DNA of 45,849 nt, from assembly GCA_009693015.1 (NCBI GenBank), contig SHYB01000016.1:1-45849 (forward strand), given 5' to 3'. Positions 1 through 7,826 of this stretch are shown here, piece by piece (position 1 is the first letter of the stretch; each line of letters starts with the position of its first letter). The notes below the pieces were generated by a model, which saw only the letters and a list, made by a program, of their open reading frames with translations, did not search any database and was not told where the DNA came from. The translations under genes were made by a program, and so were the position numbers. Source of the DNA: Dehalococcoidia bacterium (lineage in GTDB: Bacteria; Chloroflexota; Dehalococcoidia; SHYB01).

Positions 1-329
1 CGAAGGGCGGCGGCGTGCGCGTGAAGTATTTTCTCGATGCGCGGGACGGCGCGATTCTTGCGCCCCGCTTGCTGGGCGACGTATGGGACGATGTCCCGGA
101 CATGATGCACGCCCCTGCGGCGGAGCGCACGGGCTACCCCACGTAGAAGCCGGAGGCGCTGCTTGCCCGCATCATCGAAGCCTCGTCCAACCCCGGCGAC
201 CTCGTCGCCGATTGTTTCTGCGGCGCGGGCACGACGCTGGCCGTGGCGCAACGCCTGCGCCGCCGCTGGATCGGCGCGCGGCTAGGCGCTGGGTCAGGCC
301 GGTACCCCTTTGTCCTGCGGACGGTGTAG
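1..329 (+). pseudogene. 3' remnant of a site-specific DNA methyltransferase (broken)
   Basis: Reading from base 3 in frame gives the C-terminal part of a beta-class N4/N6 DNA methyltransferase. The conserved segment ERTGYPT is followed by a TAG at 144-146, then KPEALL, then the SAM-binding motif DCFCGAGTT and RRRWIG. In this family the stop position is almost always glutamine (GYPTQKP), so a single CAG to TAG change explains the interruption. After RRRWIG the usual family C-terminus is lost, and the frame runs through unrelated sequence to a TAG at 327-329. The 5' part lies outside the window. The gene is therefore damaged at least twice and probably inactive. A solitary or restriction-linked methyltransferase are both possible; no restriction enzyme is visible here. 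Confidence 0.8.
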
Positions 330-409
330 CTGTCCTTCGGGTGCCGGGACACAGCGACAGCCCCGCGCATGGTACACTGTATGCAACCTTCGGTGGCTGG
401 GGGGTGGGC

Positions 410-724
410 ATGGCCAAGAGCGCGGGTAAGCCCGGCAGCATTGACGCCCGTTTTGACACGCCGGACCACTTCGAAGAGGGTCTGATCCACCTGGTGGACA
501 TGCTGGAGCTTGCCGACCCACGGCGCAACGGGGCGGACAAGAATCAGGAGAAGCTCCGCAACGCAGGGCTCGCGCTTCCCCCCGGCGGTACGGTGGCCGA
601 TTGGAGAGTGTTCTGCAAGGACGTTTCCAGCCAGTTGCGGTCGGCGCGCCCCAAAATGAAAGTACCTTTCACTCAGGCGTCTATTGATGCCGCCATCGCC
701 CGCATCGAGCAGATGATAGAGTAG
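410..724 (+). CDS. Small hypothetical protein, 104 aa
   Basis: I do not recognise this protein. The start is taken at ATG 410 (MAKSAGKPGS), preceded by a G-rich run at 399-407 that could act as a ribosome binding site; the frame is open further upstream, but there it crosses the methyltransferase remnant. The product is hydrophilic and mixed-charge, with no signal peptide, membrane segment or cysteine pair. The N-terminal half has a segment rich in D/E, H and L, and the C-terminus ends in a short amphipathic helix (IDAAIARIEQMIE). It sits directly after the broken methyltransferase and convergent with the membrane-protein gene at 775-1170, so it may be part of the same decayed accessory patch. 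Confidence 0.5.
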   Translation: MAKSAGKPGSIDARFDTPDHFEEGLIHLVDMLELADPRRNGADKNQEKLRNAGLALPPGGTVADWRVFCKDVSSQLRSARPKMKVPFTQASIDAAIARIEQMIE

Positions 725-725
725 C

Positions 726-775
726 GCGGGCACACGGGCGGGCAACGGGACGTTAGGGTCAGGCAGAGTGCCCGC
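726..775. terminator. Possible weak terminator between convergent genes
   Basis: An 8-bp inverted repeat (GCGGGCAC at 726-733, GTGCCCGC at 768-775) lies between two convergent genes. The 34-nt loop and lack of a T-run make it a weak candidate. Confidence 0.2.
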
Positions 776-1170
776 TAAGATTTCCTGTTCTTGCCGAACG
801 GCCAGCGGCGGGGCTTGCGCGGTTTCTTGTCCAGCGGCTTTCCCCGCCATGAACGCTCGAAGCCTGTGGTCTCCTGGAAGCTGGGCATGCCCCGCACCAC
901 GTGCACCAGGTACGCTGCCATCATCAGTCCCAGCGCGGCAAACGTGAGCAGCGGCGACTTGATGATGAGCCCCGATACCAGCAGGAGCACCGCCACAGCG
1001 CCCATCGTTTTTGGAGACAGCCGGCGGAAAGCTCGTCCCCACTCCGTGCCGAGCCCCTGGCGAAAGCGGCGCAGCGCATCACGGAAGAGCTGACGCAGCG
1101 GCGTCCTGCTCGGCAACCCGCCCGCCTGCTGCACGATCTCATCTATCTCGCGTTCAATCCTGTCGGACAT
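775..1170 (-). CDS. Small two-helix membrane protein, 131 aa
   Basis: The N-terminal 55 residues are cytoplasmic-looking and charged (MSDRIEREIDEIV, then several arginines). Two hydrophobic segments follow (about residues 56-72 and 74-92), forming a likely membrane hairpin. The C-terminal tail of about 35 residues is very basic (KPLDKKPRKPRRWPFGK). The start at 1170 is preceded by a strong ribosome binding site (GGGGGAGG). No enzymatic motif is present. It lies downstream of the two CoA-transferase genes on the same strand, about 60 nt away, but nothing ties it functionally to them. By architecture alone it could be a membrane anchor or scaffold; I assign no function. Confidence 0.7.
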   Translation of the reverse strand: MSDRIEREIDEIVQQAGGLPSRTPLRQLFRDALRRFRQGLGTEWGRAFRRLSPKTMGAVAVLLLVSGLIIKSPLLTFAALGLMMAAYLVHVVRGMPSFQETTGFERSWRGKPLDKKPRKPRRWPFGKNRKS

Positions 1171-1228
1171 CGCTGCCTCCCCCGGGTGCGCCTCGCCGGC
1201 GCGTCATCCTGCCGCGTCACCGCCTCGG

Positions 1229-2545
1229 TCAGGGCACGTGCAGCGCGTATGCCTCGCCGATCTCGCCGCTTTGGGTACGCTCATTGTACTCCGCTTGCGC
1301 CACTCCAAGCAGGTCCAGGTAGACATAAGCGTTGTGCTCCCCCAGGCGCACCGGCGGCGTGCGGATGGCGTTGGGCGTCTCCGCCGCTGTCCACATCAGT
1401 CCAGGGTAGCGGTGCGTGCCCGCGTCGGCGTGGGTGAGCTGCTGGAAAAAGCCGGCGGCGTTGATATGCGGGTCATCGTCCAGGTCGCGGTCGTCCATCA
1501 CGTGGCCTGCGCGAACTCCGTGCGCTTGCAAATATCGCATCGCCTCGCCGGCATCGCGCTCGCTTGTCCACGCTTCGATGAGCAGGTCGAGCACATCCTG
1601 GTTGCGCCATCGCGCCAGGCTGGTGGCGAAACGCGAGTCGCCGGCCCACGGCGGATCGCCGAGGGCGTGGAGCAACGCACGCCACTCCGCGTCGTTGGCC
1701 ACGGCAATGGCGACCCAGCGCTCTTCGCCGCGGCAGCGGTACACCCCATGCGGCGCCATCCAGGGATGCCGGTTGCCCAGGGGGCTCCACACCCTGCGGT
1801 TCATGGTGTAGTCCATGATAGGGTCTGCCAGGTACGGTAGAAAGTTCTCCACCTGCGCCAGCTCGATCTGCTGGCCCTTGCCGGTGCGGTGGCGATGGCG
1901 CAGCGCCATCGCCACCGCGAAGGCCCCGCTTACGCCTGCGGCGGCGTCGCCCATATACACGTCGTCGCACGATGTTGCGTCCATGTCGGCGTAGCCGCGG
2001 ATGTGCGTGTGCCCCGCCGTTCCCTCCAGCTGCATGCCGAACGAGCGGTAGTCCTTGTACGGCCCGCTCAACCCGTATGCCGGCATGCGCAGCATGATGA
2101 GGTCGGGCCGCACGCGCCGCAGCTCCTCGTAGGTGATGTGCAGCTTTTCTATGGTCTGCGGCACGTTGTTCTCTACGAACACGTCCGTGACGGCGATGAG
2201 CTGGTGGAAGGTGCGTAGCCCCGCCTCTGTGCGCAGGTCAACGGTCATGCCTTTTTTGTTGCGCCCGTGGCTCTGGAAGATGGGGTAGCGATTATAGGGG
2301 CGCTCGCCGGGGTCCCAATCTGGGTACTCCATCTGCCAGTTTTTACGCAGGCGCGGTGTTTCTTTCGCCACCTTGACCATATGTCCCCGGGTGTTGGGCG
2401 CCATCACCTGGGTGGACTCCACGCGGATGACCTCGGCGCCCCAATCGGCGAGCAGCATGGTGCAGTGCGGCCCGGCCCACACGTTAGTGATGTCCAGCAC
2501 GCGGATGCCGTCAAACGGCAGCGGCGTGGCAAGCGGCAGTGGCAT
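1229..2545 (-). CDS. CaiB/BaiF family (class III) CoA-transferase, with catalytic Asp
   Basis: This 438-aa protein has the class III CoA-transferase fold signature: FDGIRVLDITNVWAGP at the N-terminus, LADWGAEVIRVE, KKGMTVDLRT, and a C-terminal LGEHNAYVY segment. Class III enzymes move CoA between acyl groups through an acyl-aspartyl intermediate. The expected Asp is present as D200 in the YMGDAAAG segment. The start ATG at 2545 is chosen because the family N-terminus begins there and it lies 2 nt after the stop of the upstream paralogue, so the two genes are almost certainly co-translated. An upstream in-frame start at 2611 would add a non-homologous tail inside the neighbour. The substrate cannot be read from sequence; carnitine-, formyl-, succinyl- or aromatic-acid-type donors are all possible. 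Confidence 0.9.
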   Translation of the reverse strand: MPLPLATPLPFDGIRVLDITNVWAGPHCTMLLADWGAEVIRVESTQVMAPNTRGHMVKVAKETPRLRKNWQMEYPDWDPGERPYNRYPIFQSHGRNKKGMTVDLRTEAGLRTFHQLIAVTDVFVENNVPQTIEKLHITYEELRRVRPDLIMLRMPAYGLSGPYKDYRSFGMQLEGTAGHTHIRGYADMDATSCDDVYMGDAAAGVSGAFAVAMALRHRHRTGKGQQIELAQVENFLPYLADPIMDYTMNRRVWSPLGNRHPWMAPHGVYRCRGEERWVAIAVANDAEWRALLHALGDPPWAGDSRFATSLARWRNQDVLDLLIEAWTSERDAGEAMRYLQAHGVRAGHVMDDRDLDDDPHINAAGFFQQLTHADAGTHRYPGLMWTAAETPNAIRTPPVRLGEHNAYVYLDLLGVAQAEYNERTQSGEIGEAYALHVP

Positions 2546-2547
2546 GG

Positions 2548-3756
2548 CTAGATGACCCCCGCGATGCGCAACTGTGCCAGTTCCAGCGGCGCGTAGCCCA
2601 GCATGCCGCAATACACCTGCGCGTTATGCTCGCCCAGCGCGGGCGCGGTGCGGCGAAGGGCCCACGGCGTCTCTCCCATGAGGAACGGGCGTCCCGTCTG
2701 CGTCACCTCGCCCATCTGCGGGTGGCGGGTGCGCTGCCACACCCCGCGCTCCTGAAAATGCGGATCGGCGAGCACGTCCGCCATGTCATACACCGGCCCC
2801 GACGGGATGCGGTGCTCCTGGCTGACGGCAAACGCCTCGCGTTTGGTGAATCCCATGAGGTAGGGGATGTAATAGGCGTCGAACTCCTCGGATACGCCCG
2901 GCCGCGAGCGCGCCATCTCGCTGTTGAAGCGCGGGTCGTGGAGAAGCTCCTCCTGGCCGATCATGCGCGCCAGCATGGGGAACCTCGCTGCCGAGCCGTT
3001 GATGTTCACATAGCCGTCCGCGCAAGGGCGCACGCCGCCGCCCGGCGCCGATCCCGCCCAGCGGCGCTGGTTCGTTTCGTTGGTGTATTGGTAGCCGATA
3101 AACATGGTGGTGCGGCGGTCCTGGCTCGCCGCCTGCACCCGCATCATGGAGACGTCCAGGTGGTCGCCGTGGCCCTGTGTGTCCGCCGTCCATAGCGCGA
3201 TGGCCGTCGCCGCCGCGGCGCAGGCGCCTGCGTGGTGCTGGCCCACGTTGCCGCCCAGCTTCACCGGCTCGCGGTCGGGCACGCCGGTGGCGAACATCGG
3301 CCCACCCATTGCATACACAACGATCTCCGCCGTCTGCCAATCGCGGTACGGCCCCGTCTGGCCGAACGGCGAGATGGACGTCAGCACCAGTCGCGGGTTG
3401 TCTTGCCGCAGCGTCGCATACTCGATGCCCAGCGCCGCCGTCTCTGCGGGAGCGAGGTCGTGCACCAGCACGTCCACCTGCCGCGCCATCTCGCGCAGGA
3501 TGCGACGGCCCGTGGCGGTGCGCAGGTCAAGCGTGGCGCCGCGCTTGTTGGTGTTGAGGTGCAGAAACAGCCCGCTGCGCTCCGGGTGCGGGTCGTCGTG
3601 GAGGAACGGCCCCATGCCGCGCGCCGCATCGCCGCACGGCGGCTCGATCTTGACGACGTCCGCGCCGTAGTCCGCGAGCAGCCGCGTGCAATATGGCCCG
3701 GCGATTCCCTGCGTCAGGTCAATGACCGTCACGCCGTCCAGGGCGGACGATGGCAT
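2548..3756 (-). CDS. CaiB/BaiF family CoA-transferase paralogue lacking the catalytic Asp
   Basis: This 402-aa class III CoA-transferase paralogue has LDGVTVIDLTQGIAGP, LLADYGADVVKIEPP, NKRGATLDLRT and a C-terminal LGEHNAQVY segment. Where active family members carry the acylated aspartate (V-x-D-x-x-x-G), this protein reads NVGQHHAG, placing Q173 at the catalytic position. The downstream gene two bases away keeps its Asp. The pair may therefore form a heteromeric enzyme with one catalytic and one structural subunit, as is known for some two-subunit class III transferases acting on benzylsuccinate or malate. That is inference. A -10-like TATACT (+ strand 3801-3806) lies 44 nt upstream of the ATG at 3756, suggesting this is the first gene of the operon. 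Confidence 0.88.
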   Translation of the reverse strand: MPSSALDGVTVIDLTQGIAGPYCTRLLADYGADVVKIEPPCGDAARGMGPFLHDDPHPERSGLFLHLNTNKRGATLDLRTATGRRILREMARQVDVLVHDLAPAETAALGIEYATLRQDNPRLVLTSISPFGQTGPYRDWQTAEIVVYAMGGPMFATGVPDREPVKLGGNVGQHHAGACAAAATAIALWTADTQGHGDHLDVSMMRVQAASQDRRTTMFIGYQYTNETNQRRWAGSAPGGGVRPCADGYVNINGSAARFPMLARMIGQEELLHDPRFNSEMARSRPGVSEEFDAYYIPYLMGFTKREAFAVSQEHRIPSGPVYDMADVLADPHFQERGVWQRTRHPQMGEVTQTGRPFLMGETPWALRRTAPALGEHNAQVYCGMLGYAPLELAQLRIAGVI

Positions 3757-3800
3757 GGGCGATGCTCCGCGAGCGTGGGGTGAAGGGGCAAGCGCCGCGT

Positions 3801-3806
3801 AGTATA
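3801..3806 (-). promoter_or_regulatory. Candidate -10 box for the CoA-transferase operon
   Basis: TATACT on the minus strand, 44 nt before the start at 3756. No good -35 is seen at 17 nt. Confidence 0.35.
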
Positions 3807-3826
3807 CGCAACCGCCCGTGCAGCGC

Positions 3827-4825
3827 CTAGTGCGCCTCCGCGGGCTCAGGCGCTAAGCCGAAGTTGCTGTCGAACAGATCTTCCAGGTGGCGCAGGTCCG
3901 CCGCGGCGACGGTGCGCATGCCCGACGCCTTACAGAATTCGGCGAGCTGCGGCTCGTTGGTGAGATTGGGCAGCACGGAGACGATCTTCGGCTGCGCCAG
4001 GCAGAACTGGATCGCCGCCTGCCCAATTGTCCAGTTGTGGTTCTGCGTAAGGAACTTGATGTGCTCTATCTTCTTGAGCGACGTGCCCAGCCACTCGCGC
4101 TTGCGGTGCGCGCGATGGTCGCTGTCGGGGAACACCGTCTGGGCGTTCACCGTGCCGTCCAGCAAGCCGCTGGCGTGCGGCACGCGGGAGAGCAGGCCGG
4201 TGTCCGTCTCGTCGGCAATGGGGAAGAATTTCCGCGACGGGTCCTGCTCCAGGATGCTGTGGATGATCTGCACGGAATGCACATGCCGCTGCCGCATGGA
4301 CGCCTCGCCCTCGGCGAACCAGCCGATGTCCGGCCCTATCGCCGCGCCGTACCAGCGAATCTTTCCCTGCGCCTTCAATTGCTCCAGCGTCTCGAAGATC
4401 GCGTCCTGCTGGATCGCGGAGAGCCGCGGGTTGTGCAACTGGTAGAGGTCAATGTGATTTGTCTGCAACCGCTTGAGGCTGGCGTCGCACGCCGCGCGGA
4501 TGAACTCCGGCGTCCAGTTCTGCGGCAGCTCCTTGTGTCCTGTGCGCGCCCCCGCATGCGCCTCCCACTCGTAGCCGAACTTCGTGCCGATAATGATCTC
4601 GTTGCGGTGCTTGCCCAGCGCCTGGGGCATGATCGTCTCGCCCAGCCCGTTGCCGTAGGTGTCCGCCGTATCGTAGAAGGTCACGCCCAGGTCGAACGCC
4701 TTCTGGAGCAGTTTCACGCCGGCGTCGGGATCCTTGACGCCCCACCAGTTGGTGGCGACGCTCCACACGCCGAACCCCACCTCTGACAGCGTGAGGTCGG
4801 TGCGATTGAGCTTGCGGTACTTCAT
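3827..4825 (-). CDS. Aldo/keto reductase family protein, 332 aa
   Basis: NAD(P)H-dependent oxidoreductase of the aldo/keto reductase barrel family. The full catalytic tetrad is visible: D52 and Y57 in [12 protein letters not shown]82 in GTKFGYE and H131 in LYQLHNPR. The N-terminus [19 protein letters not shown] is typical of the YajO/voltage-channel-beta-like group. The start at 4825 has a good ribosome binding site (GGAGG) and matches the family start; an upstream in-frame ATG would add a basic non-homologous leader. A candidate -10 TACAAT (4890-4895, minus strand) gives a leader of about 58 nt. It lies upstream of the CoA-transferase operon on the same strand, about 70 nt away, with a separate promoter likely between them. 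The substrate is unknown. Confidence 0.92.
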   Translation of the reverse strand: MKYRKLNRTDLTLSEVGFGVWSVATNWWGVKDPDAGVKLLQKAFDLGVTFYDTADTYGNGLGETIMPQALGKHRNEIIIGTKFGYEWEAHAGARTGHKELPQNWTPEFIRAACDASLKRLQTNHIDLYQLHNPRLSAIQQDAIFETLEQLKAQGKIRWYGAAIGPDIGWFAEGEASMRQRHVHSVQIIHSILEQDPSRKFFPIADETDTGLLSRVPHASGLLDGTVNAQTVFPDSDHRAHRKREWLGTSLKKIEHIKFLTQNHNWTIGQAAIQFCLAQPKIVSVLPNLTNEPQLAEFCKASGMRTVAAADLRHLEDLFDSNFGLAPEPAEAH

Positions 4826-4889
4826 GCCTGCCTCCGGTGCGGGCGGCCTGCGCCGCCGCGTCAGGTATCGTTTTGTCAGGTCGCGCCTC

Positions 4890-4895
4890 ATTGTA
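4890..4895 (-). promoter_or_regulatory. Candidate -10 box for the aldo/keto reductase gene
   Basis: TACAAT on the minus strand, 64 nt upstream of the ATG at 4825. The -35 match is poor. Confidence 0.35.
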
Positions 4896-4927
4896 CTATG
4901 GCGCGACGAGGCCGTTCACCAGGGCAA

Positions 4928-4939
4928 CTCCTATAGGAG
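4928..4939. promoter_or_regulatory. 12-bp perfect palindrome upstream of higBA
   Basis: CTCCTATAGGAG is a perfect dyad in the divergent region between the aldo/keto reductase and higBA. It could be a second regulator site; no binding protein can be assigned. Confidence 0.35.
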
Positions 4940-4967
4940 ACAGAAGCGGGACCCTGCGTTGGTTCTG

Positions 4968-5004
4968 TACCCTTGCACCCCAAGGGTAATATATGTGCTA
5001 TAGT
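4968..5004 (+). promoter_or_regulatory. higBA operator and extended -10 promoter
   Basis: A perfect inverted repeat, TACCCTTG (4968-4975) and CAAGGGTA (4981-4988) around a 5-nt spacer, lies just upstream of an extended -10 element, TGcTATAGT (4996-5004). HigA-type antitoxins repress their own operon by binding such dyads, so this is the likely autoregulatory operator. It covers the -35 region. There is no good -35 at 17 nt, which fits an extended -10 promoter. The expected transcription start falls at about 5011, the GTG start of higB. Confidence 0.65.
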
Positions 5005-5010
5005 CTCTCT

Positions 5011-5301
5011 GTGGATGTCCGCTTCGCCAATCACAGACTTGAACGGGCCAGTGATTCGTACGATTTGGCTGTGCGCACATGGGGAACCGCAGTCCGGACG
5101 AAATATGTCCAGCGGGTAGAGCTTTTGATATCCATGCCCAGTATGCGGGAACTCCACCTGCACGGGTCTCTGCGCCCGCACCAGTTGATAGGGCATGAGG
5201 AAAGGCCAGTATGGCTCACCGGCAACTGGAGGCTTGTTGTGCGACCGCTCGGGCAAGACCTCATATTGATCGAGGAGGTGGTTGATTATCATGGCGACTA
5301 A
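5011..5301 (+). CDS. higB: HigB-like toxin (RelE/ParE superfamily mRNA interferase)
   Basis: This 96-aa protein is the toxin of a HigBA-type module. In this family the toxin is a ribosome-dependent mRNA endonuclease. The C-terminal signature is clear: GNWRLVV (71-77) and EEVVDYH (88-94), as in HigB/killer proteins. The first residues VDVRFANHRLERA match the usual family N-terminus, so GTG 5011 is preferred over the ATG at 4993, which lies inside the promoter. No Shine-Dalgarno precedes GTG 5011, and the extended -10 box ends 6 nt before it, suggesting a leaderless mRNA. The 3' end overlaps higA by 11 nt (higA starts at 5291), the toxin-first order typical of higBA. Local base composition is less GC-rich than in the flanking genes, which fits horizontal acquisition. 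Confidence 0.85.
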   Translation: MDVRFANHRLERASDSYDLAVRTWGTAVRTKYVQRVELLISMPSMRELHLHGSLRPHQLIGHEERPVWLTGNWRLVVRPLGQDLILIEEVVDYHGD

Positions 5302-5599
5302 ACCTAGGGGCGACCGATTTCCTGACATCGCCGTGCCGCCTGGAGAATACTTGGCAGAGGAGATCGAAGCGCGTGGGATGACGCAAACCAAGCTTTCAAA
5401 AAAAATGCGCAGACCCCTGAAGGCCATCAATGAAATAATCAACGGCAAGAAGGCCATAACAGCCGCCACCGCGCTACAGCTGGAGAAAGCCTTGCCTGGA
5501 ACGTCAGCGCAGTTTTGGATGAACCTCGAGTCCCGTTACCAGCTCACCAAGGCTTACCTGCGCATGCAAAAGAAGCCATCGCGCAAAGCCACCGCTTAG
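5291..5599 (+). CDS. higA: HigA antitoxin (XRE-family HTH)
   Basis: This 102-aa antitoxin has the HigA layout: a short N-terminal arm (PPGEYLAEEIEARG), an XRE-type helix-turn-helix (about residues 30-52), and the family signature SAQFWMNLESRYQL (72-85). It neutralises HigB by direct binding and represses the operon, probably through the dyad at 4968-4988. ATG 5291 is chosen because the ribosome binding site GGAGGTG (5274-5280) sits at a good distance; an upstream TTG at 5282 is less likely. It overlaps the last codons of higB, so translation is coupled. It ends 9 nt before the aminotransferase start. Confidence 0.9.
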   Translation: MATKPRGDRFPDIAVPPGEYLAEEIEARGMTQTKLSKKMRRPLKAINEIINGKKAITAATALQLEKALPGTSAQFWMNLESRYQLTKAYLRMQKKPSRKATA

Positions 5600-5608
5600 G
5601 CCGTCGCC

Positions 5609-6988
5609 GTGCCTGACGCTCCCCCGCTTGGCGCGCTCCTGCCGCGTATCGTCACGCCCCCGCCTGGCCCGCAGTCGCGGCGCCTGGCCCGCGCGCTGCG
5701 TCGTTACGAATCGCCCGGCGTCTCCACGCTCTCCTCCGGAGACGCACCTATCGCCTGGGACGCCGCGCGCGGCGCCAACGTCCGCGATGCCGACGGCAAC
5801 GTCTACGTGGACTGCACCGCCGGCTTCGGGGTCGCCGCGGCGGGACATGCCAACCCACGGATCGTCGCCGCGGTGCGACGGCAAGCGGGCATGCTGCTCC
5901 ACGGCCTGGGCGATGTGCATCCCAACGCGCCGCGCCTGGCCCTGGCGGAGCGCCTCTCCCGTCTGCTCCCCGGCGAAGAGAACCAGGTGATGTTCGCCAC
6001 ATCAGGCTCGGAGGCCGTCGAACTCGCGCTCAAGACGGCGACGAAGCTCACCGGCAAGCACGGCGTCGTTGCTTTTGATAACGCCTACCATGGCGAGACG
6101 TACGGCACGATGGCCGTCACCGCCCGCGAGCGATTCTCCGCGCCTTTCGCCCCGCAGCTCAACGCCCGTGTGGCGCATGTACCCTACCCCAACTGCTACC
6201 GCTGTCCCCTGGGCAAGACCTACCCCTCGTGCGAGGTTGCTTGCCTGGCGCCCGTGGAGCGGGCCGTCCGTCGTCCCCCGCGCGGCGTGGGAGCTATCGC
6301 TGCCGTGATCATCGAGCCGGTGCAGGGGCGCGGCGGCGTCATCGTCCCGCCGCCGATGTATATGCCACGGCTGCGCGACTTGTGCGATCGCCTCGGCGTG
6401 CTGCTCATCGCCGACGAGATCATGACGGGCCTGGGGCGCACGGGAAGCTGGCTGGCGATGCAGCACTGGGGCGTTACAGCGGACATCACCGCGGTGGGTA
6501 AGGTGCTGAGCGGCGGCATGCCCATCTCCGCCTGCGTCGCCCCGGCGCGGGTCATGTCGGCCTGGGCGCATGAAGAACAGGAAGCGCCGCACGCCAGCAC
6601 CTACATGGGCCATCCCGTTGCCAGCGCCGCCGCGCTCGCCTCGCTGGACGAAATCGAGCGACGGCATCTGCCCGAACGCGCGGCGCGTCTGGGCGACTAC
6701 GCCATGCGCCGCCTGCGGGAGATGCAGCAGCGGCATCCCATGATTGGCGACGTGCGCGGCCTCGGCCTTTTGCTCGGCGTGGAGCTGGTGCGCGGCGGCC
6801 CCGGCAAAAAGCCCGCGCCGGACGCTGCGGGCGCCGTCGTGCGTCACGCGCTAGCGCGCGGTGTTATCATCCTCGCGGGCGGCGCGGCGGGCAACGTGCT
6901 GACGCTTACGCCGCCGCTGACCATCACCCGCCGCCAGCTCGCTTGCGCGCTGGCGGTGGTAGAGGAGGGGATTGCGGAATCGCGCTAA
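5609..6988 (+). CDS. Class III (acetylornithine/GABA-type) PLP-dependent aminotransferase
   Basis: A 459-aa fold-type I aminotransferase. Visible landmarks are the PLP-phosphate segment ATSGSEAVELALK, the aromatic-stacking region AYHGETYGTMA, the cofactor-binding D269 in LLIADEIMTGLGRTG, and the Schiff-base lysine K298 in AVGKVLSGGMPI. The insert YPNCYRCPLGKTYPSCEVAC carries four cysteines and is typical of the 4-aminobutyrate aminotransferase-like group. It converts an omega-amine or amino acid to an aldehyde or keto acid; the exact substrate is not decidable. The start is GTG 5609, only 9 nt after higA, so it may be read from the higBA transcript, but its high GC matches the chromosome rather than the toxin-antitoxin insert. 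Confidence 0.9.
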   Translation: MPDAPPLGALLPRIVTPPPGPQSRRLARALRRYESPGVSTLSSGDAPIAWDAARGANVRDADGNVYVDCTAGFGVAAAGHANPRIVAAVRRQAGMLLHGLGDVHPNAPRLALAERLSRLLPGEENQVMFATSGSEAVELALKTATKLTGKHGVVAFDNAYHGETYGTMAVTARERFSAPFAPQLNARVAHVPYPNCYRCPLGKTYPSCEVACLAPVERAVRRPPRGVGAIAAVIIEPVQGRGGVIVPPPMYMPRLRDLCDRLGVLLIADEIMTGLGRTGSWLAMQHWGVTADITAVGKVLSGGMPISACVAPARVMSAWAHEEQEAPHASTYMGHPVASAAALASLDEIERRHLPERAARLGDYAMRRLREMQQRHPMIGDVRGLGLLLGVELVRGGPGKKPAPDAAGAVVRHALARGVIILAGGAAGNVLTLTPPLTITRRQLACALAVVEEGIAESR

Positions 6989-7047
6989 GGCGTTGCGAGG
7001 AAGGCGTAAGTAGTTTTCGCCGACTAGCAACTGGAGGAGGAGCGACG

Positions 7048-7782
7048 ATGGCTGACAACGATCTGAGGCTGGCTTTTGATGATGAGATTGACTCCGCAAT
7101 CCTGGGGGTTATACGAGGGGCGAAAGAGTATCTTTACATCGTTACGCCATTTATCACGATGTGGGGCCATGTAAAGGACGAGCTGCTCTTGGCGAAGCAA
7201 AAGGGTGTCCGTGTCTAGGCGATTCTGAGAGAAGGGGTAAAAGGCAACGACTCGGATGTGGACTGGCTCGCGTCGTCTGGGATACCGACTGTTTTTGTGA
7301 AGCAGCTCCATGCCAAGATATTCTTGAATGAACACATGGCGGTCATAGGTTCAATGAACTTGACGGAAAGCTCGTCCAAGAACTCTCACGAGATCGCTAT
7401 AGTGATTGCGCAGCCAGCCTTGTATCAGGACATACGCACTTATGTGGTAGAGAGGTTCCTGCCGCTTAGTGGATTGGATGGCAATCAAACGGCTGAGACT
7501 TCGGCACCGGCTCAGCCCAGGCCGCGCAGTCCGTCAAAGCCAAGCAATCACGGCGCGTGTATCCGCTGCGGCGACCCCATTGATCTCAATCCCGAGAAAC
7601 CGTTGTGCTACGACGATTACGAAAAGTGGGCCGAATATGAGAACCCAGATTACCCCGAGAGGTTTTGCCACTCCTGCGGCAAGCCCTCGGAAGTAACCTT
7701 CGCCAGGCCGCTGTGTGATACATGCTATGCCGCAAGCAGAACTGGCACCAGCAAAGGCGGCGGTAGATGTCCAAGACGGTGA
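7048..7782 (+). pseudogene. Phospholipase D-like nuclease with C-terminal zinc ribbons, interrupted by TAG
   Basis: A continuous frame from ATG 7048 (strong ribosome binding site GGAGGAGG) to 7782 is broken by one TAG at 7216-7218. Before the stop is a PLD N-terminal half (AFDDEIDSAILGVI, YLYIVTPFI). After it come the HxK motif LHAKIFLNEHMAVIGSMNLT with NSHE, which marks a single-HKD-type PLD nuclease/transferase fold, and then two CxxC pairs on each side (CIRCG, CYDDY, CHSCGK, CDTCY) forming a treble-clef or zinc-ribbon tail. PLD proteins of this kind are often DNA nucleases in mobile or defence settings. GTG 7258 could restart the C-terminal part. Codon use is much less GC-rich than in the neighbours, suggesting transfer. 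It may be inactive or expressed by readthrough. Confidence 0.8.
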
Positions 7783-7826
7783 CCTCGTAGGTCTCGAGCG
7801 GGCGGCGTAGACATAAGGAGCCATTC

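Noticed and set aside
134-1042. A 302-codon minus-strand frame across the first kilobase
   Set aside because: It runs antisense to the methyltransferase remnant and the 104-aa gene and through the membrane-protein gene in the wrong frame; its composition is that of a high-GC shadow frame.
4888-5469. A 193-codon minus-strand frame opposite higBA
   Set aside because: It is antisense to the recognisable HigB and HigA proteins and has no family features or ribosome binding site.
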